Source: an uncultured Lachnospiraceae bacterium (GTDB taxonomy: Bacteria; Bacillota; Clostridia; Lachnospirales; Lachnospiraceae). From it: 64,000 nt of DNA. Shown here piece after piece: positions 43,083 through 51,422 of the stretch. The position numbers and the translations under genes were made by a program. Within the stretch, counting starts at the first letter, position 1. Each line of letters opens with the position of its first letter. The notes below the pieces were generated by a model. The model saw only the letters and a program-made list of their open reading frames with translations, was not told the DNA's origin and made no database searches. Where the stretch lies: positions 186,001-250,000 of the forward strand of contig CAJTKU010000003.1 in NCBI GenBank assembly GCA_910577015.1, in the 5' to 3' direction.

Positions 43083-43278
43083 ACGGTGCCTGAAGAGCCG
43101 GTTGGCGCGCCTGCTGCCGTACATTACTGTGCCGGGCCTTTTATGCCATGAAAGGAAGACTTAAAATCATGGAAGCCATTGCTGACATGATTTTTGCCAA
43201 AGGCTTCCTGCAATGTCTGGCATAATGCGCCCGAAACAGTAATGTACGGCAGCAGGCGCGCCAACCGGCGGCTCACCG
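43083..43278. repeat. Palindromic structured repeat, family B (single copy)
   Basis: This element lies between the SPFH gene and argF. Perfect 34-bp arms (43097-43130 and 43236-43269) are extended outward by ACGGTG/CACCGT (43083-43088 and 43273-43278). The 105-base core folds on itself: CGGGC/GCCCG, TATGCCA (43142-43148)/TGGCATA (43218-43224) and AAAATCATG (43163-43171)/CATGATTTT (43186-43194). The architecture is like family A but the core is unrelated. A 25-codon frame (43148-43225) lies inside the core. Confidence 0.85.
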
Positions 43279-43310
43279 TAAAGATAGAACAGAAAAGAAA
43301 GGACAAACAC

Positions 43311-44294
43311 ATGAATTTAAAAGGCCGCAATTTTTTAAAGCTTCTGGATTTTACCCCCGAAGAAATTACATATCTGCTGGATTTGGCAGCAGAATACAAG
43401 GACAAAAAGAAGAAGGGCATTCCGGTGGATACCCTGAAAGGCAAAAACGTAGCCCTGATTTTTGAAAAGACCAGCACCCGTACCCGCTGCGCCTTTGAAG
43501 TGGCGGCCCATGATTTGGGAATGGGGACGACTTATCTGGATTCGGCAGGCTCCCAGATAGGCAAAAAGGAAAGCATTGCCGATACCGCAAGGGTTCTGGG
43601 CAGCATGTATGAGGGCATCGAGTACCGGGGGTTCGGTCAGGAAATCGTGGAAGAGCTTGCAAAGTATGCCGGTGTCCCGGTATGGAACGGTCTTACCAAT
43701 GAATTTCATCCCACCCAGATGCTTGCCGACCTTTTGACCATCAGGGAGCATTTCGGATATTTAAAGGGCATCCGGCTGACTTATCTGGGAGACGCGCGTT
43801 ACAATACGGGCAATTCCCTGATGGCAGCCTGTGCAAAGATGGGAATGCATTTTACGGCGTGTACCACCGAAAAATATTTTCCGTCACGGGAACTTGTGGA
43901 AAGGTGCAGGGCCATTGCAGAAGAAACGGGCGGTTCCGTAACCCTGACGGAGGATGTGGCGGACGGAACGAAAGGTGCGGACGTAATCTGCACGGACGTA
44001 TGGGTTTCCATGGGAGAGCCGGATGAGGTATGGGAGAGCCGGATAAGGGAGCTTTCCCCTTATCAGGTGAACAGCAAGGTGATGGAAAATGCAGGAGAAC
44101 AGGCGATTTTCATGCATTGCCTGCCGGCGTTCCATGACCTCAACACGAAAATCGGCATGGAGATTAGTAAAAAGTTTGGTATCAAGGAAATGGAAGTGAC
44201 GGATGAGGTTTTTGAGTCCTCACAGTCCGTGGTGTTTGCCGAGGCGGAAAACCGTATGCATACCATCAAGGCCGTTATGGCAGCTACGCTCTGA
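43311..44294 (+). CDS. argF: Ornithine carbamoyltransferase
   Basis: The 327-residue enzyme makes citrulline from ornithine and carbamoyl phosphate. The start is ATG 43311 (AGAAAGGA upstream); the longer frame would read through the palindromic repeat arm and is rejected. The carbamoyl-phosphate motif STRTRCAFEVA is near residue 55. FHPTQMLADLLT and the ornithine-site HCLPAFHD motif are intact. It could function in arginine synthesis (argF) or in the arginine deiminase pathway (arcB); no arc or arg neighbours decide this. The family B hairpin immediately upstream forms most of its leader. Confidence 0.94.
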   Translation: MNLKGRNFLKLLDFTPEEITYLLDLAAEYKDKKKKGIPVDTLKGKNVALIFEKTSTRTRCAFEVAAHDLGMGTTYLDSAGSQIGKKESIADTARVLGSMYEGIEYRGFGQEIVEELAKYAGVPVWNGLTNEFHPTQMLADLLTIREHFGYLKGIRLTYLGDARYNTGNSLMAACAKMGMHFTACTTEKYFPSRELVERCRAIAEETGGSVTLTEDVADGTKGADVICTDVWVSMGEPDEVWESRIRELSPYQVNSKVMENAGEQAIFMHCLPAFHDLNTKIGMEISKKFGIKEMEVTDEVFESSQSVVFAEAENRMHTIKAVMAATL

Positions 44295-44321
44295 GACGCG
44301 GCGAAAGGCATGGAGGGAAAA

Positions 44322-45302
44322 ATGAAGGCAGAAATACTTTCCCTGCTTCGGGAGAACAAAGATTATATATCGGGACAGGAATTGTGCGAGCATTTCCATG
44401 TGACAAGGACGGCTGTCTGGAAGGCAGTCAACCAGTTAAAAAAAGAGGGCTATCCCATCGAAGCGGTGCAGAACCGGGGATACCGTCTGGCTTCAGAGCC
44501 GGATGTGTTCGGCAGGGCGGAACTGGAAAGCCGTATCCATACGAAATGGGCGGGACGCCATATTGCATTTTATGAAAGCGTCGGCTCCACCAATGTGACG
44601 GCCAAGCTTTTGGCGGAGGAGGATGCGCCTGCCGGTACGCTGGTGGTTGCAGAGTCCCAGACGGCGGGCCGCGGCAGGAGGGGACGGGGATGGGTATCCC
44701 CTCCCGGCCATAATCTGTATTTTACCCTGCTCTTACGGCCCCAAATCAATCCGGACAAGGCTTCCATGCTTACCCTTGTGATGGCGCTTGCCGTGAAAGA
44801 AGGCATGGAAGAAGCCTGCAATGTGCAGGCCGGTATTAAATGGCCCAATGACATTGTCTTAAACGGCAGGAAGGTGACGGGGATTCTTACCGAGATGAGT
44901 CTGCAGGGAGAGTACATCCAGCATGTTGTCATCGGCGTGGGCATCAATGTAAAGAAGCAGGAGTTTGCCCCGGAACTTGCCGAAAAAGCCACCTCGCTGG
45001 AAGCGGAACTGGGGCGTTCCATATCCAGGGCGCTGCTTTTGGAAAGGGTGATGGAGCGGTTTGAAGAGGACTATGCCCTTTTTATGGAAAAGCAGGATAT
45101 GTCGCTTCTTCTTACAGCCTACAATGCAGCCTTGGTCAACTGCGGGAAACAGGTGCAGGTGCTCGAGCCTGCCGGGGAGTATGCGGGGACAGCCCGGGGA
45201 ATCAATGAAAAAGGAGAACTGCTGGTCTTAGACTCTGCAAACAACCTGCAAAAGGTTTTTGCCGGGGAAGTATCAGTGCGTGGCATTTATGGATATGTCT
45301 AA
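44322..45302 (+). CDS. birA: Bifunctional biotin ligase / biotin repressor
   Basis: The 326-residue protein starts at ATG 44322 (GGAGGG six bases upstream, inside the longer frame that begins at 44310). The N-terminal winged HTH comes first (YISGQELCEHFHVTRTAVWKAVNQLKKEGYPIEAV). The biotin ligase domain follows, with the ATP/biotin loop GRGRRGRGW, KWPNDIVLNGRKVTGILTEM and a C-terminal SH3-like domain. It attaches biotin to carboxylase carrier domains and represses biotin genes when biotinyl-AMP accumulates. It overlaps the next small gene by 14 bases. Confidence 0.95.
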   Translation: MKAEILSLLRENKDYISGQELCEHFHVTRTAVWKAVNQLKKEGYPIEAVQNRGYRLASEPDVFGRAELESRIHTKWAGRHIAFYESVGSTNVTAKLLAEEDAPAGTLVVAESQTAGRGRRGRGWVSPPGHNLYFTLLLRPQINPDKASMLTLVMALAVKEGMEEACNVQAGIKWPNDIVLNGRKVTGILTEMSLQGEYIQHVVIGVGINVKKQEFAPELAEKATSLEAELGRSISRALLLERVMERFEEDYALFMEKQDMSLLLTAYNAALVNCGKQVQVLEPAGEYAGTARGINEKGELLVLDSANNLQKVFAGEVSVRGIYGYV

Positions 45303-45672
45303 ACAGGAAGAGAGCGGCAGGATGGTACTCTGCGCCGCCAACTCCTATGAGATGAAATACTATTTCAACCAGAAATTTAACGGCATCCCGGATTCCATCA
45401 AGGATGAACTGCATATTCTGTGCGTGTTGTTTACGGAAGAGGTGGGAGGCGTTTTTTCCATAGTCTTCGAGGAGGACGGAAGTGTGTCGCTGGAAACCAA
45501 TGCCGATGATGACGATATTTACTATGATGAAATCAGCAGCGGCCTTATGGTCGGGGAAGTGCGCAGAAAGAGACAGGAACTGCTGGAAAGCCTGAGTCTG
45601 TATTACAGGGTTTTTATCCTGCATGAGGATATCAGTGCATTATTGGAGGAAAATCATGATTCTGGTAATTGA
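45289..45672 (+). CDS. Conserved small acidic protein (DUF6145-like)
   Basis: The roughly 127-residue acidic protein is squeezed between birA and coaX, overlapping both. I place the start at ATG 45289 (MDMSKQEESGRMVLCAANSYEMKYYFN). ATG 45295 or an upstream GTG are alternatives because no clear ribosome binding site decides. It includes CVLFTEEVGGVFSIVFEEDGSVSLETNADDDD and a C-terminal helix. It resembles a small Lachnospiraceae family that I recall as DUF6145, function unknown. Tight overlap on both sides supports real expression in the birA-coaX operon. Confidence 0.75.
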   Translation: MDMSKQEESGRMVLCAANSYEMKYYFNQKFNGIPDSIKDELHILCVLFTEEVGGVFSIVFEEDGSVSLETNADDDDIYYDEISSGLMVGEVRRKRQELLESLSLYYRVFILHEDISALLEENHDSGN

Positions 45673-46435
45673 CGTCGGAAATACCAATATAACCTGCGGT
45701 GTCTATGATAACGGAACTTTAAAGGCAACGTTCAGGATGACCACCAAGACGCCGAGGACTTCGGATGAATATGGCGTCCTGCTGATGGAAATGTTGAAGA
45801 TACGGCAGATAGAACTGGGGCAGATAGAAGGAAGCATTGCTGCCAGCGTGGTGTCGGATATCATGCATTCCCTGACGGGCGCGCTTGTTAAATATACCGG
45901 CAATGCGCCGCTGATTGTAGGTCCCGGCATAAAAACCGGCATCAAGGTTTCCACGGAAAATCCCCGTGCCATTGGTGCGGACCGTATCGTGGATGCGGTG
46001 GCGGCATATGAAAAGTATGGCGGTCCGGTGCTGGTGCTGGATTTCGGCACTGCCACCACTTATGATTTGGTAAGTCCGGACGGCAGGTTTCAGGCGGGCA
46101 TTACGGCGCCGGGAGTCAGAATCAGCGCGGAGGCTTTGTGGGAGAGGACAGCCATGCTTCCCAACATAGAAATCAAAAAGCCCAAAACCATCCTTGCACA
46201 GGATACCGTCAGCAGTATGCAGGCAGGACTTATTTACGGTCAGATTGGGCAGACGGAATATATCGTTAAAAAGGTAAAGGAAGAAAGCGGCTACAGCGAT
46301 TTAAAGGTTGTGGCGACAGGCGGCATGGGAAGAATTATTGCGGATGCCACGGAAAGCATAGATATCTATGACAGCTTTCTGACATTAGACGGTCTTTATG
46401 CCATCTATGAAAAGAACAGAAGACAGGAACGATAA
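45656..46435 (+). CDS. coaX: Type III pantothenate kinase
   Basis: The 259-residue kinase starts at ATG 45656 (TTGGAGGA upstream) and overlaps the preceding gene by 17 bases. It catalyses the first step of coenzyme A synthesis. It has the acetate/sugar kinase-like ATP fold: VIDVGNTNITCGVY at the N-terminus (catalytic Asp), GADRIVDAVAAYEKYG, DFGTATTYDLV and VATGGMG. The type III form replaces CoaA in many anaerobes and is insensitive to CoA feedback. The next gene, dusB, starts 2 bases after the stop. Confidence 0.95.
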   Translation: MILVIDVGNTNITCGVYDNGTLKATFRMTTKTPRTSDEYGVLLMEMLKIRQIELGQIEGSIAASVVSDIMHSLTGALVKYTGNAPLIVGPGIKTGIKVSTENPRAIGADRIVDAVAAYEKYGGPVLVLDFGTATTYDLVSPDGRFQAGITAPGVRISAEALWERTAMLPNIEIKKPKTILAQDTVSSMQAGLIYGQIGQTEYIVKKVKEESGYSDLKVVATGGMGRIIADATESIDIYDSFLTLDGLYAIYEKNRRQER

Positions 46436-46437
46436 CT

Positions 46438-47403
46438 ATGAAATGGAAAATCGGAAATGTGGAGCTTTGCAATCAGGCGGTTCTGGCCCCCATGGCGGGC
46501 GTGACGGATTTGCCGTTCCGTCTGTTATGCAAAGAACAGGGAGCCGGGCTTCTCTGCATGGAGATGGTGAGCGCAAAGGCGATTTATTATAACAATAAGA
46601 ATACCAATCAACTCATGGAAATCCATCCTGATGAAGGGCCTGTGTCCTTACAGCTTTTCGGTTCGGACGCGGATATTATGGCGGAAATGGCGAAAAAGGT
46701 GGAAGAGAGGCCTTTTGCCATACTGGATATCAACATGGGCTGCCCGGTCCCGAAGGTGGTAAATAACGGGGAGGGTTGTTCCTTGATGAAAAACCCGAAG
46801 CTGGTGGAAGAGATTGTATACAAGGTTGCCCGCGCCATCAGAAAACCTGTCACCGTGAAAATCAGGAAAGGATTTGACGACGCCCATGCGAATGCCGTGG
46901 AGATTGCCCGGATTGCGGAAAGTGCAGGCGCGGCGGCGATAGCCGTGCATGGCAGGACAAGGGAGCAGTACTATAGCGGGAAAGCAGACTGGGAATGCAT
47001 CAGGTCGGTAAAGGAAGCCGTCAGCATACCGGTGATAGGCAACGGGGATGTGGCGGACGCCTTTTCGGCAAAAAAAATGCTGGAGCAGACGGGCTGTGAC
47101 GGCATCATGATTGGCAGGGCGGCGCAGGGCAATCCGTGGCTCTTTAGGGAAGTGGCAGAATATCTGGAATGCGGGAAGATTCCTCCAAGGCCCTCGGCCG
47201 GCGAGGTAAAGGAGATTATCCGAAAGCATGCCACGTTGCAGCTTTCCGTGAAAGGCGAGTACACGGGAGTCAGGGAGATGCGTAAGCATCTGGCATGGTA
47301 TACGGCTGGATATCCCAATTCGGCAAGATTTAGGCAGATGATAAATTCCATGGAGACCATGGAGGAACTTTTAGGGGGATTGGACAAAATATTTCCCGAT
47401 TAA
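46438..47403 (+). CDS. dusB: tRNA-dihydrouridine synthase
   Basis: The 321-residue FMN-dependent TIM-barrel enzyme reduces uridine in tRNA. It opens LAPMAGVTDLPFR and has the active-site segment DINMGCPVPKVVNNGEG with catalytic Cys. KIRKGFDD, AVHGRTREQYYSG, GNGDV and MIGRAAQGNPW are the FMN-binding elements. The GCPVPKV context is of the DusB type. It starts 2 bases after coaX and ends the birA-coaX-dusB run. Confidence 0.94.
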   Translation: MKWKIGNVELCNQAVLAPMAGVTDLPFRLLCKEQGAGLLCMEMVSAKAIYYNNKNTNQLMEIHPDEGPVSLQLFGSDADIMAEMAKKVEERPFAILDINMGCPVPKVVNNGEGCSLMKNPKLVEEIVYKVARAIRKPVTVKIRKGFDDAHANAVEIARIAESAGAAAIAVHGRTREQYYSGKADWECIRSVKEAVSIPVIGNGDVADAFSAKKMLEQTGCDGIMIGRAAQGNPWLFREVAEYLECGKIPPRPSAGEVKEIIRKHATLQLSVKGEYTGVREMRKHLAWYTAGYPNSARFRQMINSMETMEELLGGLDKIFPD

Positions 47404-47454
47404 AAGTATAAAAAAAACGACGGCGGCATATCTTCAATAGCGGGGGGAAGCGGT

Positions 47455-48174
47455 ATGGAAGAGATGACTGTCGTTCATTTTATTTTGGAGGAAGAGGGAA
47501 GGGGAAAAAAGCGGCGAAGGGGAAAATGGGAGTATCATGTAGAAAAGGAAAGCCTGCCGGTTTCGGGAACCCTGCTTGTGCTGTATACAGTCTTTCTTCC
47601 TTTTTTCTGTTACAAAAAAAAGGAGTGGACGGCGGAGAGGTTTTCCGAATATTTTAAGGGACTGCCCATCCCGCCCCAGAGCAGGGAAGTATACTATCTG
47701 TATCAGGAGAAGGCGCAGAATTTTCTGGGCGTTGGGGCGGAACCCATCTCCCATGATTGGCTTTTGTTTTTGATAAAGTATTATCAGGTATCTTTTGACG
47801 CGCTGATTTTACTGCCTGACGAAGAGATGGAAACGGAAGATATTATCAGGCGTTATGTAAAAAACACCAGATATATCGGAATTGCATCAGAAGAAACGGA
47901 GGATATTCTGGAATTGAGGGAAAGTCTCTTTCAGGAATACGGATGTCTGATAGATGTGGCGGCAGATATGAAAAAACTGCATATTCCCGCCGCAGGAAGA
48001 AAATTGGCAGTGGCGGGTGAGGAACTTTACGGGGCTGTACCGGGGCTGTTTAAGGGCGCATGGGTATGGATAAGCACGAACACGGACAAAAAAAATGCGG
48101 CAAGACTGTGTGCGAGGGTGGAAAATGTAAGATATATTGATATGAAAACCTTTTTAAGGGGTATCCGAACTTGA
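47455..48174 (+). CDS. Hypothetical protein
   Basis: The 239-residue protein belongs to no family I recognise. The N-terminus is strongly basic (GRGKKRRRGKW), followed by a hydrophobic stretch (LLVLYTVFLPFF). Acidic helices follow (EEMETEDIIRRYVKNTR, EETEDILELRESLFQEYG). The C-terminal part (RKLAVAGEELYGAVPGLFKGAWVWISTNTDKKNAARLCARVENVRYIDMKTFLRG) looks like an alpha/beta domain. No signal peptide or catalytic motif is seen. GGGGGAAG precedes ATG 47455. The greA promoter overlaps its stop codon. Confidence 0.7.
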   Translation: MEEMTVVHFILEEEGRGKKRRRGKWEYHVEKESLPVSGTLLVLYTVFLPFFCYKKKEWTAERFSEYFKGLPIPPQSREVYYLYQEKAQNFLGVGAEPISHDWLLFLIKYYQVSFDALILLPDEEMETEDIIRRYVKNTRYIGIASEETEDILELRESLFQEYGCLIDVAADMKKLHIPAAGRKLAVAGEELYGAVPGLFKGAWVWISTNTDKKNAARLCARVENVRYIDMKTFLRGIRT

Positions 48175-48199
48175 CACTGTGCATAAAATTCAGTATAAT
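48171..48199 (+). promoter_or_regulatory. Consensus sigma-A promoter of greA-lysS
   Basis: TTGACA (48171-48176), a 17-base spacer and TATAAT (48194-48199). The -35 box contains the TGA stop of the preceding gene. Confidence 0.93.
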
Positions 48200-48270
48200 A
48201 CGTACGTTACTCTAGTGTACTGTAACCAAACCCAAGACAACCCAAATATAGATACAGGAAGGCGTATATC

Positions 48271-48753
48271 ATGGAATCTAAAAAAAATATTCTGACCTAT
48301 GAAGGCTTGAGAAAATATGAAGATGAGCTGCACGATTTGAAAGTAGTCAAACGTAAGGAAGTTGCCCAGAAAATCAAAGAGGCAAGGGAGCAGGGCGACT
48401 TGTCCGAAAATGCAGAGTACGATGCTGCAAAAGATGAGCAGCGCGATATAGAAGCGCGTATAGAAGAACTGGAAAAGATTCTGAAAAACGCGGAAGTAGT
48501 GGTAGAAGACGAAGTGGATTTGGACAAAATCAACATCGGCTGCAAAGTAAGGATAATGGATTTGGAATTTAACGAGGAACTGGAATACAAAATTGTAGGT
48601 TCCACGGAAGCAAACAGCTTAAAAGGCAAGATTTCCAACGAAAGCCCTGTGGGAAAGGCTTTGATTGGAAGCAAGCTGGGCGATACCGTGGAGGTGGAAA
48701 CCCAGGCAGGCATATTAAGATATCAGGTACTGGAGATTCAAAGGTCTAATTAG
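48271..48753 (+). CDS. greA: Transcription elongation factor GreA
   Basis: The 160-residue protein has the GreA N-terminal coiled-coil finger (EGLRKYEDELHDLKVVKRKEVAQKIKEAREQGDLSENAEYDAAKDEQ). The two acidic residues at the tip (D and E of GDLSENAEYDAAKDE) are present. The C-terminal FKBP-like domain is also present (SNESPVGKALIGSKLGDTVEVETQAG). It rescues backtracked RNA polymerase by stimulating transcript cleavage. It is driven by a consensus promoter and followed after 13 bases by lysS, a common pairing in Clostridia. Confidence 0.97.
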   Translation: MESKKNILTYEGLRKYEDELHDLKVVKRKEVAQKIKEAREQGDLSENAEYDAAKDEQRDIEARIEELEKILKNAEVVVEDEVDLDKINIGCKVRIMDLEFNEELEYKIVGSTEANSLKGKISNESPVGKALIGSKLGDTVEVETQAGILRYQVLEIQRSN

Positions 48754-48766
48754 AGGAGTACAAAAC

Positions 48767-50299
48767 GTGGAAGATATACAGAATGGCAATGGAAGAAACC
48801 AACAGGCGCACGGCGGCGGTCAGGAGCAGGATATCCACCAGCTTTTAAAGGTGAGGCGGGAAAAACTGGCAGCTTTGCAGGAGGCGGGCAAGGACCCGTT
48901 TCAGATTACCAGATACGATGTGAGTCATCACAGTCTGGAAGTGAAGGATAATTTTGATTCCCTGGAAGGGCAGACCGTAACCGTGGCAGGGCGTATCATG
49001 CAGAAGCGCATTATGGGAAAGGCTTCTTTCTGCAATATACAGGATTTGCAGGGCAACATCCAGTCCTATGTGGCAAGGGACAGCATCGGCGAAGAGTCCT
49101 ATGCAGATTTTAAAAAATATGACGTAGGCGATATAGTGGGCATAAAGGGAGAGGTGTTCAAGACCAAGACAGGCGAGATTTCCATCCATGCTGCCGAGGT
49201 AACCCTTTTGAGCAAGAGCCTGCAGATTCTTCCGGAAAAGTTCCATGGACTGACAAATACGGATATCCGTTACAGGCAGCGTTATACGGATTTAATTATG
49301 AATCAGGATGTGAAGGATACCTTTGTGAAGCGTTCCAAGGTTATCAGCGCCATCCGCAGGTATCTGGAGGGACAGGGCTTTTTGGAGGTGGAAACCCCCA
49401 TGCTGGTGTCCAATGCAGGCGGTGCGGCTGCAAGACCCTTTGAAACGCATTACAACGCGTTGGATGAGGATGTGAAGCTTCGCATTTCCCTGGAACTGTA
49501 TCTGAAGAGGCTGATTGTAGGCGGCATGGAGCGGGTATTTGAAATTGGCCGTGTATTCCGTAACGAAGGCCTTGATACCAGACACAACCCGGAATTTACC
49601 CTGATGGAGCTGTATCAGGCGTATACGGACTATCACGGCATGATGGATTTGACGGAAAACATGTTCCGCTATGTGGCAGAAGAGGTGTGCGGTACTACGC
49701 TGATTCCCTATGCGGAGGAAATGATAGATTTGGGAAAGCCCTTCGAGCGGCTTACCATGGTGCAGGCAGTAAAGCAGTATGCAGGCGTGGACTTTGACGA
49801 GGTGGCGGACACTGCGGCAGCTAAGAAGCTGGCTGACGAAAAAGGCGTCCATTACGAGGAACGCCATACCAAGGGCGATATCTTAAACCTCTTCTTTGAA
49901 GAGTTTGTGGAGGAGCATCTCATCCAGCCCGTGTTTATCATGGACCATCCCGTGGAGATTTCTCCCCTGACCAAGAGAAAGCCGGACAAGCCGGATTATG
50001 TGGAGCGCTTTGAACTGTTTATTTATGGCAGGGAGATGTGCAACGCCTACTCCGAGTTAAACGACCCCATCGACCAGCGCGAGCGTTTTAAGGCACAGGA
50101 AGCCGCCCTGGCAGCAGGCGACGAGGAGGCCAACACCACTGACGAAGATTTTATGAACGCACTGGAAATCGGTATGCCCCCCACCGGCGGCATCGGCTAC
50201 GGCATCGACAGACTGGTGATGCTGCTTACCAACTCACCGGCAATCAGGGATGTGCTGTTGTTCCCGACGATGAAAACTTTGGGTAAAGAAAGCCAGTAA
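48767..50299 (+). CDS. lysS: Lysyl-tRNA synthetase, class II
   Basis: The 510-residue enzyme starts at GTG 48767 with GAGGAG upstream. An N-terminal anticodon-binding OB fold (VTVAGRIMQKRIMGKASFCNIQD) is followed by the class II catalytic core. Motif 2 is RVFRNEGLDTRHNPEFTLMELYQAY and motif 3 is GIGYGIDRLVMLL near the C-terminus. An N-terminal Gly/Gln/His-rich stretch (about 25 residues) precedes the usual KVRREKL start. It ends directly before an A+T-rich island (50300-53276). Confidence 0.96.
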   Translation: MEDIQNGNGRNQQAHGGGQEQDIHQLLKVRREKLAALQEAGKDPFQITRYDVSHHSLEVKDNFDSLEGQTVTVAGRIMQKRIMGKASFCNIQDLQGNIQSYVARDSIGEESYADFKKYDVGDIVGIKGEVFKTKTGEISIHAAEVTLLSKSLQILPEKFHGLTNTDIRYRQRYTDLIMNQDVKDTFVKRSKVISAIRRYLEGQGFLEVETPMLVSNAGGAAARPFETHYNALDEDVKLRISLELYLKRLIVGGMERVFEIGRVFRNEGLDTRHNPEFTLMELYQAYTDYHGMMDLTENMFRYVAEEVCGTTLIPYAEEMIDLGKPFERLTMVQAVKQYAGVDFDEVADTAAAKKLADEKGVHYEERHTKGDILNLFFEEFVEEHLIQPVFIMDHPVEISPLTKRKPDKPDYVERFELFIYGREMCNAYSELNDPIDQRERFKAQEAALAAGDEEANTTDEDFMNALEIGMPPTGGIGYGIDRLVMLLTNSPAIRDVLLFPTMKTLGKESQ

Positions 50300-50328
50300 A
50301 ATCAAGGATTTCAGAGGACGGAAGTCAA

Positions 50329-50350
50329 AATTTACGACCAATTTACGACC
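50329..50350. repeat. Tandem 11-bp repeat just after lysS
   Basis: AATTTACGACC occurs twice head to tail. It sits 30 bases after the lysS stop at the edge of an A+T-rich accessory block. It could be an attachment-site remnant; no second copy was spotted elsewhere in the window. Confidence 0.45.
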
Positions 50351-50377
50351 AAATATTGAGAACACGTTCAAAAAATA

Positions 50378-50417
50378 AATGCGACAGAAGGAGAATCAAG
50401 CCTTTTGCCGCATTTTT
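50378..50417. terminator. Bidirectional terminator after lysS
   Basis: AATGCGACAGAAGG (50378-50391) pairs imperfectly with CCTTTTGCCGCATT (50401-50414). It has a T run on the plus strand and an A run before it. It sits between lysS and the convergent XRE pseudogene. Confidence 0.7.
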
Positions 50418-50447
50418 TATTTATGTGTTATTACCGACCGTTATTTA

Positions 50448-50725
50448 TTATCGCTTCATAACTTTAATCAGATTCAAGAGAGCATCTATTTCTTCCTGCG
50501 ACAGACCGGACAGGTCTATTTCCTGCTTGTGTTCCAATCCTAATAAATAGTAAATACTTACATTGTATATTTTTGCGATATGAATAAGAATATCATAAGA
50601 AGAAAGACGCAGACCTGTTTCGTAAGCGCTTATGACAGATTTTGTAATTGTTTTTGAGCCAGTTGTGCCTGGGTCATATTTTCTCTTAAACGTAAGGTTT
50701 TTAGTGCGTTTCCAAAATCAACCAT
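50448..50725 (-). pseudogene. Frameshifted XRE-family helix-turn-helix regulator
   Basis: ATG 50725 (AAAGGAGG upstream on the minus strand) begins MVDFGNALKTLRLRENMTQAQLAQK, then meets a stop. After a one-base shift the frame continues TITKSVISAYETGLRLSSYD, a YNVSIYYLLGLEHKQE segment and IDLSGLSQEEIDALL to a stop at 50448. The two parts together form a typical 92-residue XRE repressor. The break falls in an A-rich run near 50648-50655, at the turn of the helix-turn-helix. Compared with usual XRE spacing, one or four bases seem to be missing. A sequencing error in a homopolymer is the alternative. It is divergent from the 69-residue gene at 50741. Confidence 0.8.
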
Positions 50726-50740
50726 ATCAAAACCTCCTTT

Positions 50741-50950
50741 GTGTCTATAATACTAAATATCGACATTGCCAGAGTAGAAGGTATAGATACTGTGATGGCA
50801 GAACTGCATGGAGGAAGCATTTATGAATTTGCATATTATTGGGTAGATGATATGCAGAATCCAAGGGGATATGCCGATACAGAAGAAGAATGTAAAAGGC
50901 AGGTAGAAGAACAAGATTGTAAGGATTATGTGATTTTAAAAATGGCATAA
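50741..50950 (+). CDS. Small protein of unknown function
   Basis: The 69-residue frame opens at GTG 50741 or, more conservatively, at ATG 50795 (MAELHGGSIYEFAYYWVDD). It is acidic and rich in aromatic residues, ending DCKDYVILKMA. I recognise no family. The lack of a clear ribosome binding site at the GTG and position divergent from a broken XRE gene suggest the remnant of a larger gene or a genuine small accessory gene. Confidence 0.45.
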   Translation: MSIILNIDIARVEGIDTVMAELHGGSIYEFAYYWVDDMQNPRGYADTEEECKRQVEEQDCKDYVILKMA

Positions 50951-51158
50951 TAAGTCCGTATTTTAGGACTTTATAAAAAGTAGAATGAGAATCAGGATGG
51001 GAAAATTCCGTCTTGATTCTTTTTGTTTGTAAAAAATATGAAGATAGTTGCAAAAAGCATGTGGGAAATATGCAAAACGCACATAAATATGTTGAAAATG
51101 TTCCGAGATTGGAATATATTTAAAGAAAAATGTTTTTTACAAAAACGGAGGGTGTGCT

Positions 51159-51341
51159 ATGGAATATTTAACCGCAGGAGAAATGGCGGAAAAATGGAAC
51201 ATATCATCTAGGAGAGTAACCCTGTTGTGTAATCAGGGCAGAGTGGAAGGTGCAGTAAAAAAGGGATTGATGTGGTTTATACCACAGGATGCACCAAAAC
51301 CGATTGACCCAAGAAAACTAAGGAAAATGAATGAGAACTAA
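51159..51341 (+). CDS. Helix-turn-helix domain protein (excisionase-like)
   Basis: The 60-residue protein begins YLTAGEMAEKWNISSRRVTLLCNQGRVEGAVKKGLMWFIPQDAPKP. This is the MerR-like/excisionase HTH layout common among small DNA-binding proteins of integrative elements and toxin systems. CGGAGGG precedes ATG 51159. It lies 80 bases upstream of the ATP-binding protein gene and could regulate it. Confidence 0.8.
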   Translation: MEYLTAGEMAEKWNISSRRVTLLCNQGRVEGAVKKGLMWFIPQDAPKPIDPRKLRKMNEN

Positions 51342-51422
51342 GCAAATGAGCGTATCGAGAATCTTTTTGGGTAGAATAAAGAAACAGTGTTTATCCCATT
51401 GGAGAAGTGTTGGAGGAATAAC

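Noticed and set aside
43194..43310. Longer N-terminus for ornithine carbamoyltransferase
   Set aside because: It would be encoded by the arm of the palindromic element. The family N-terminus begins at ATG 43311.
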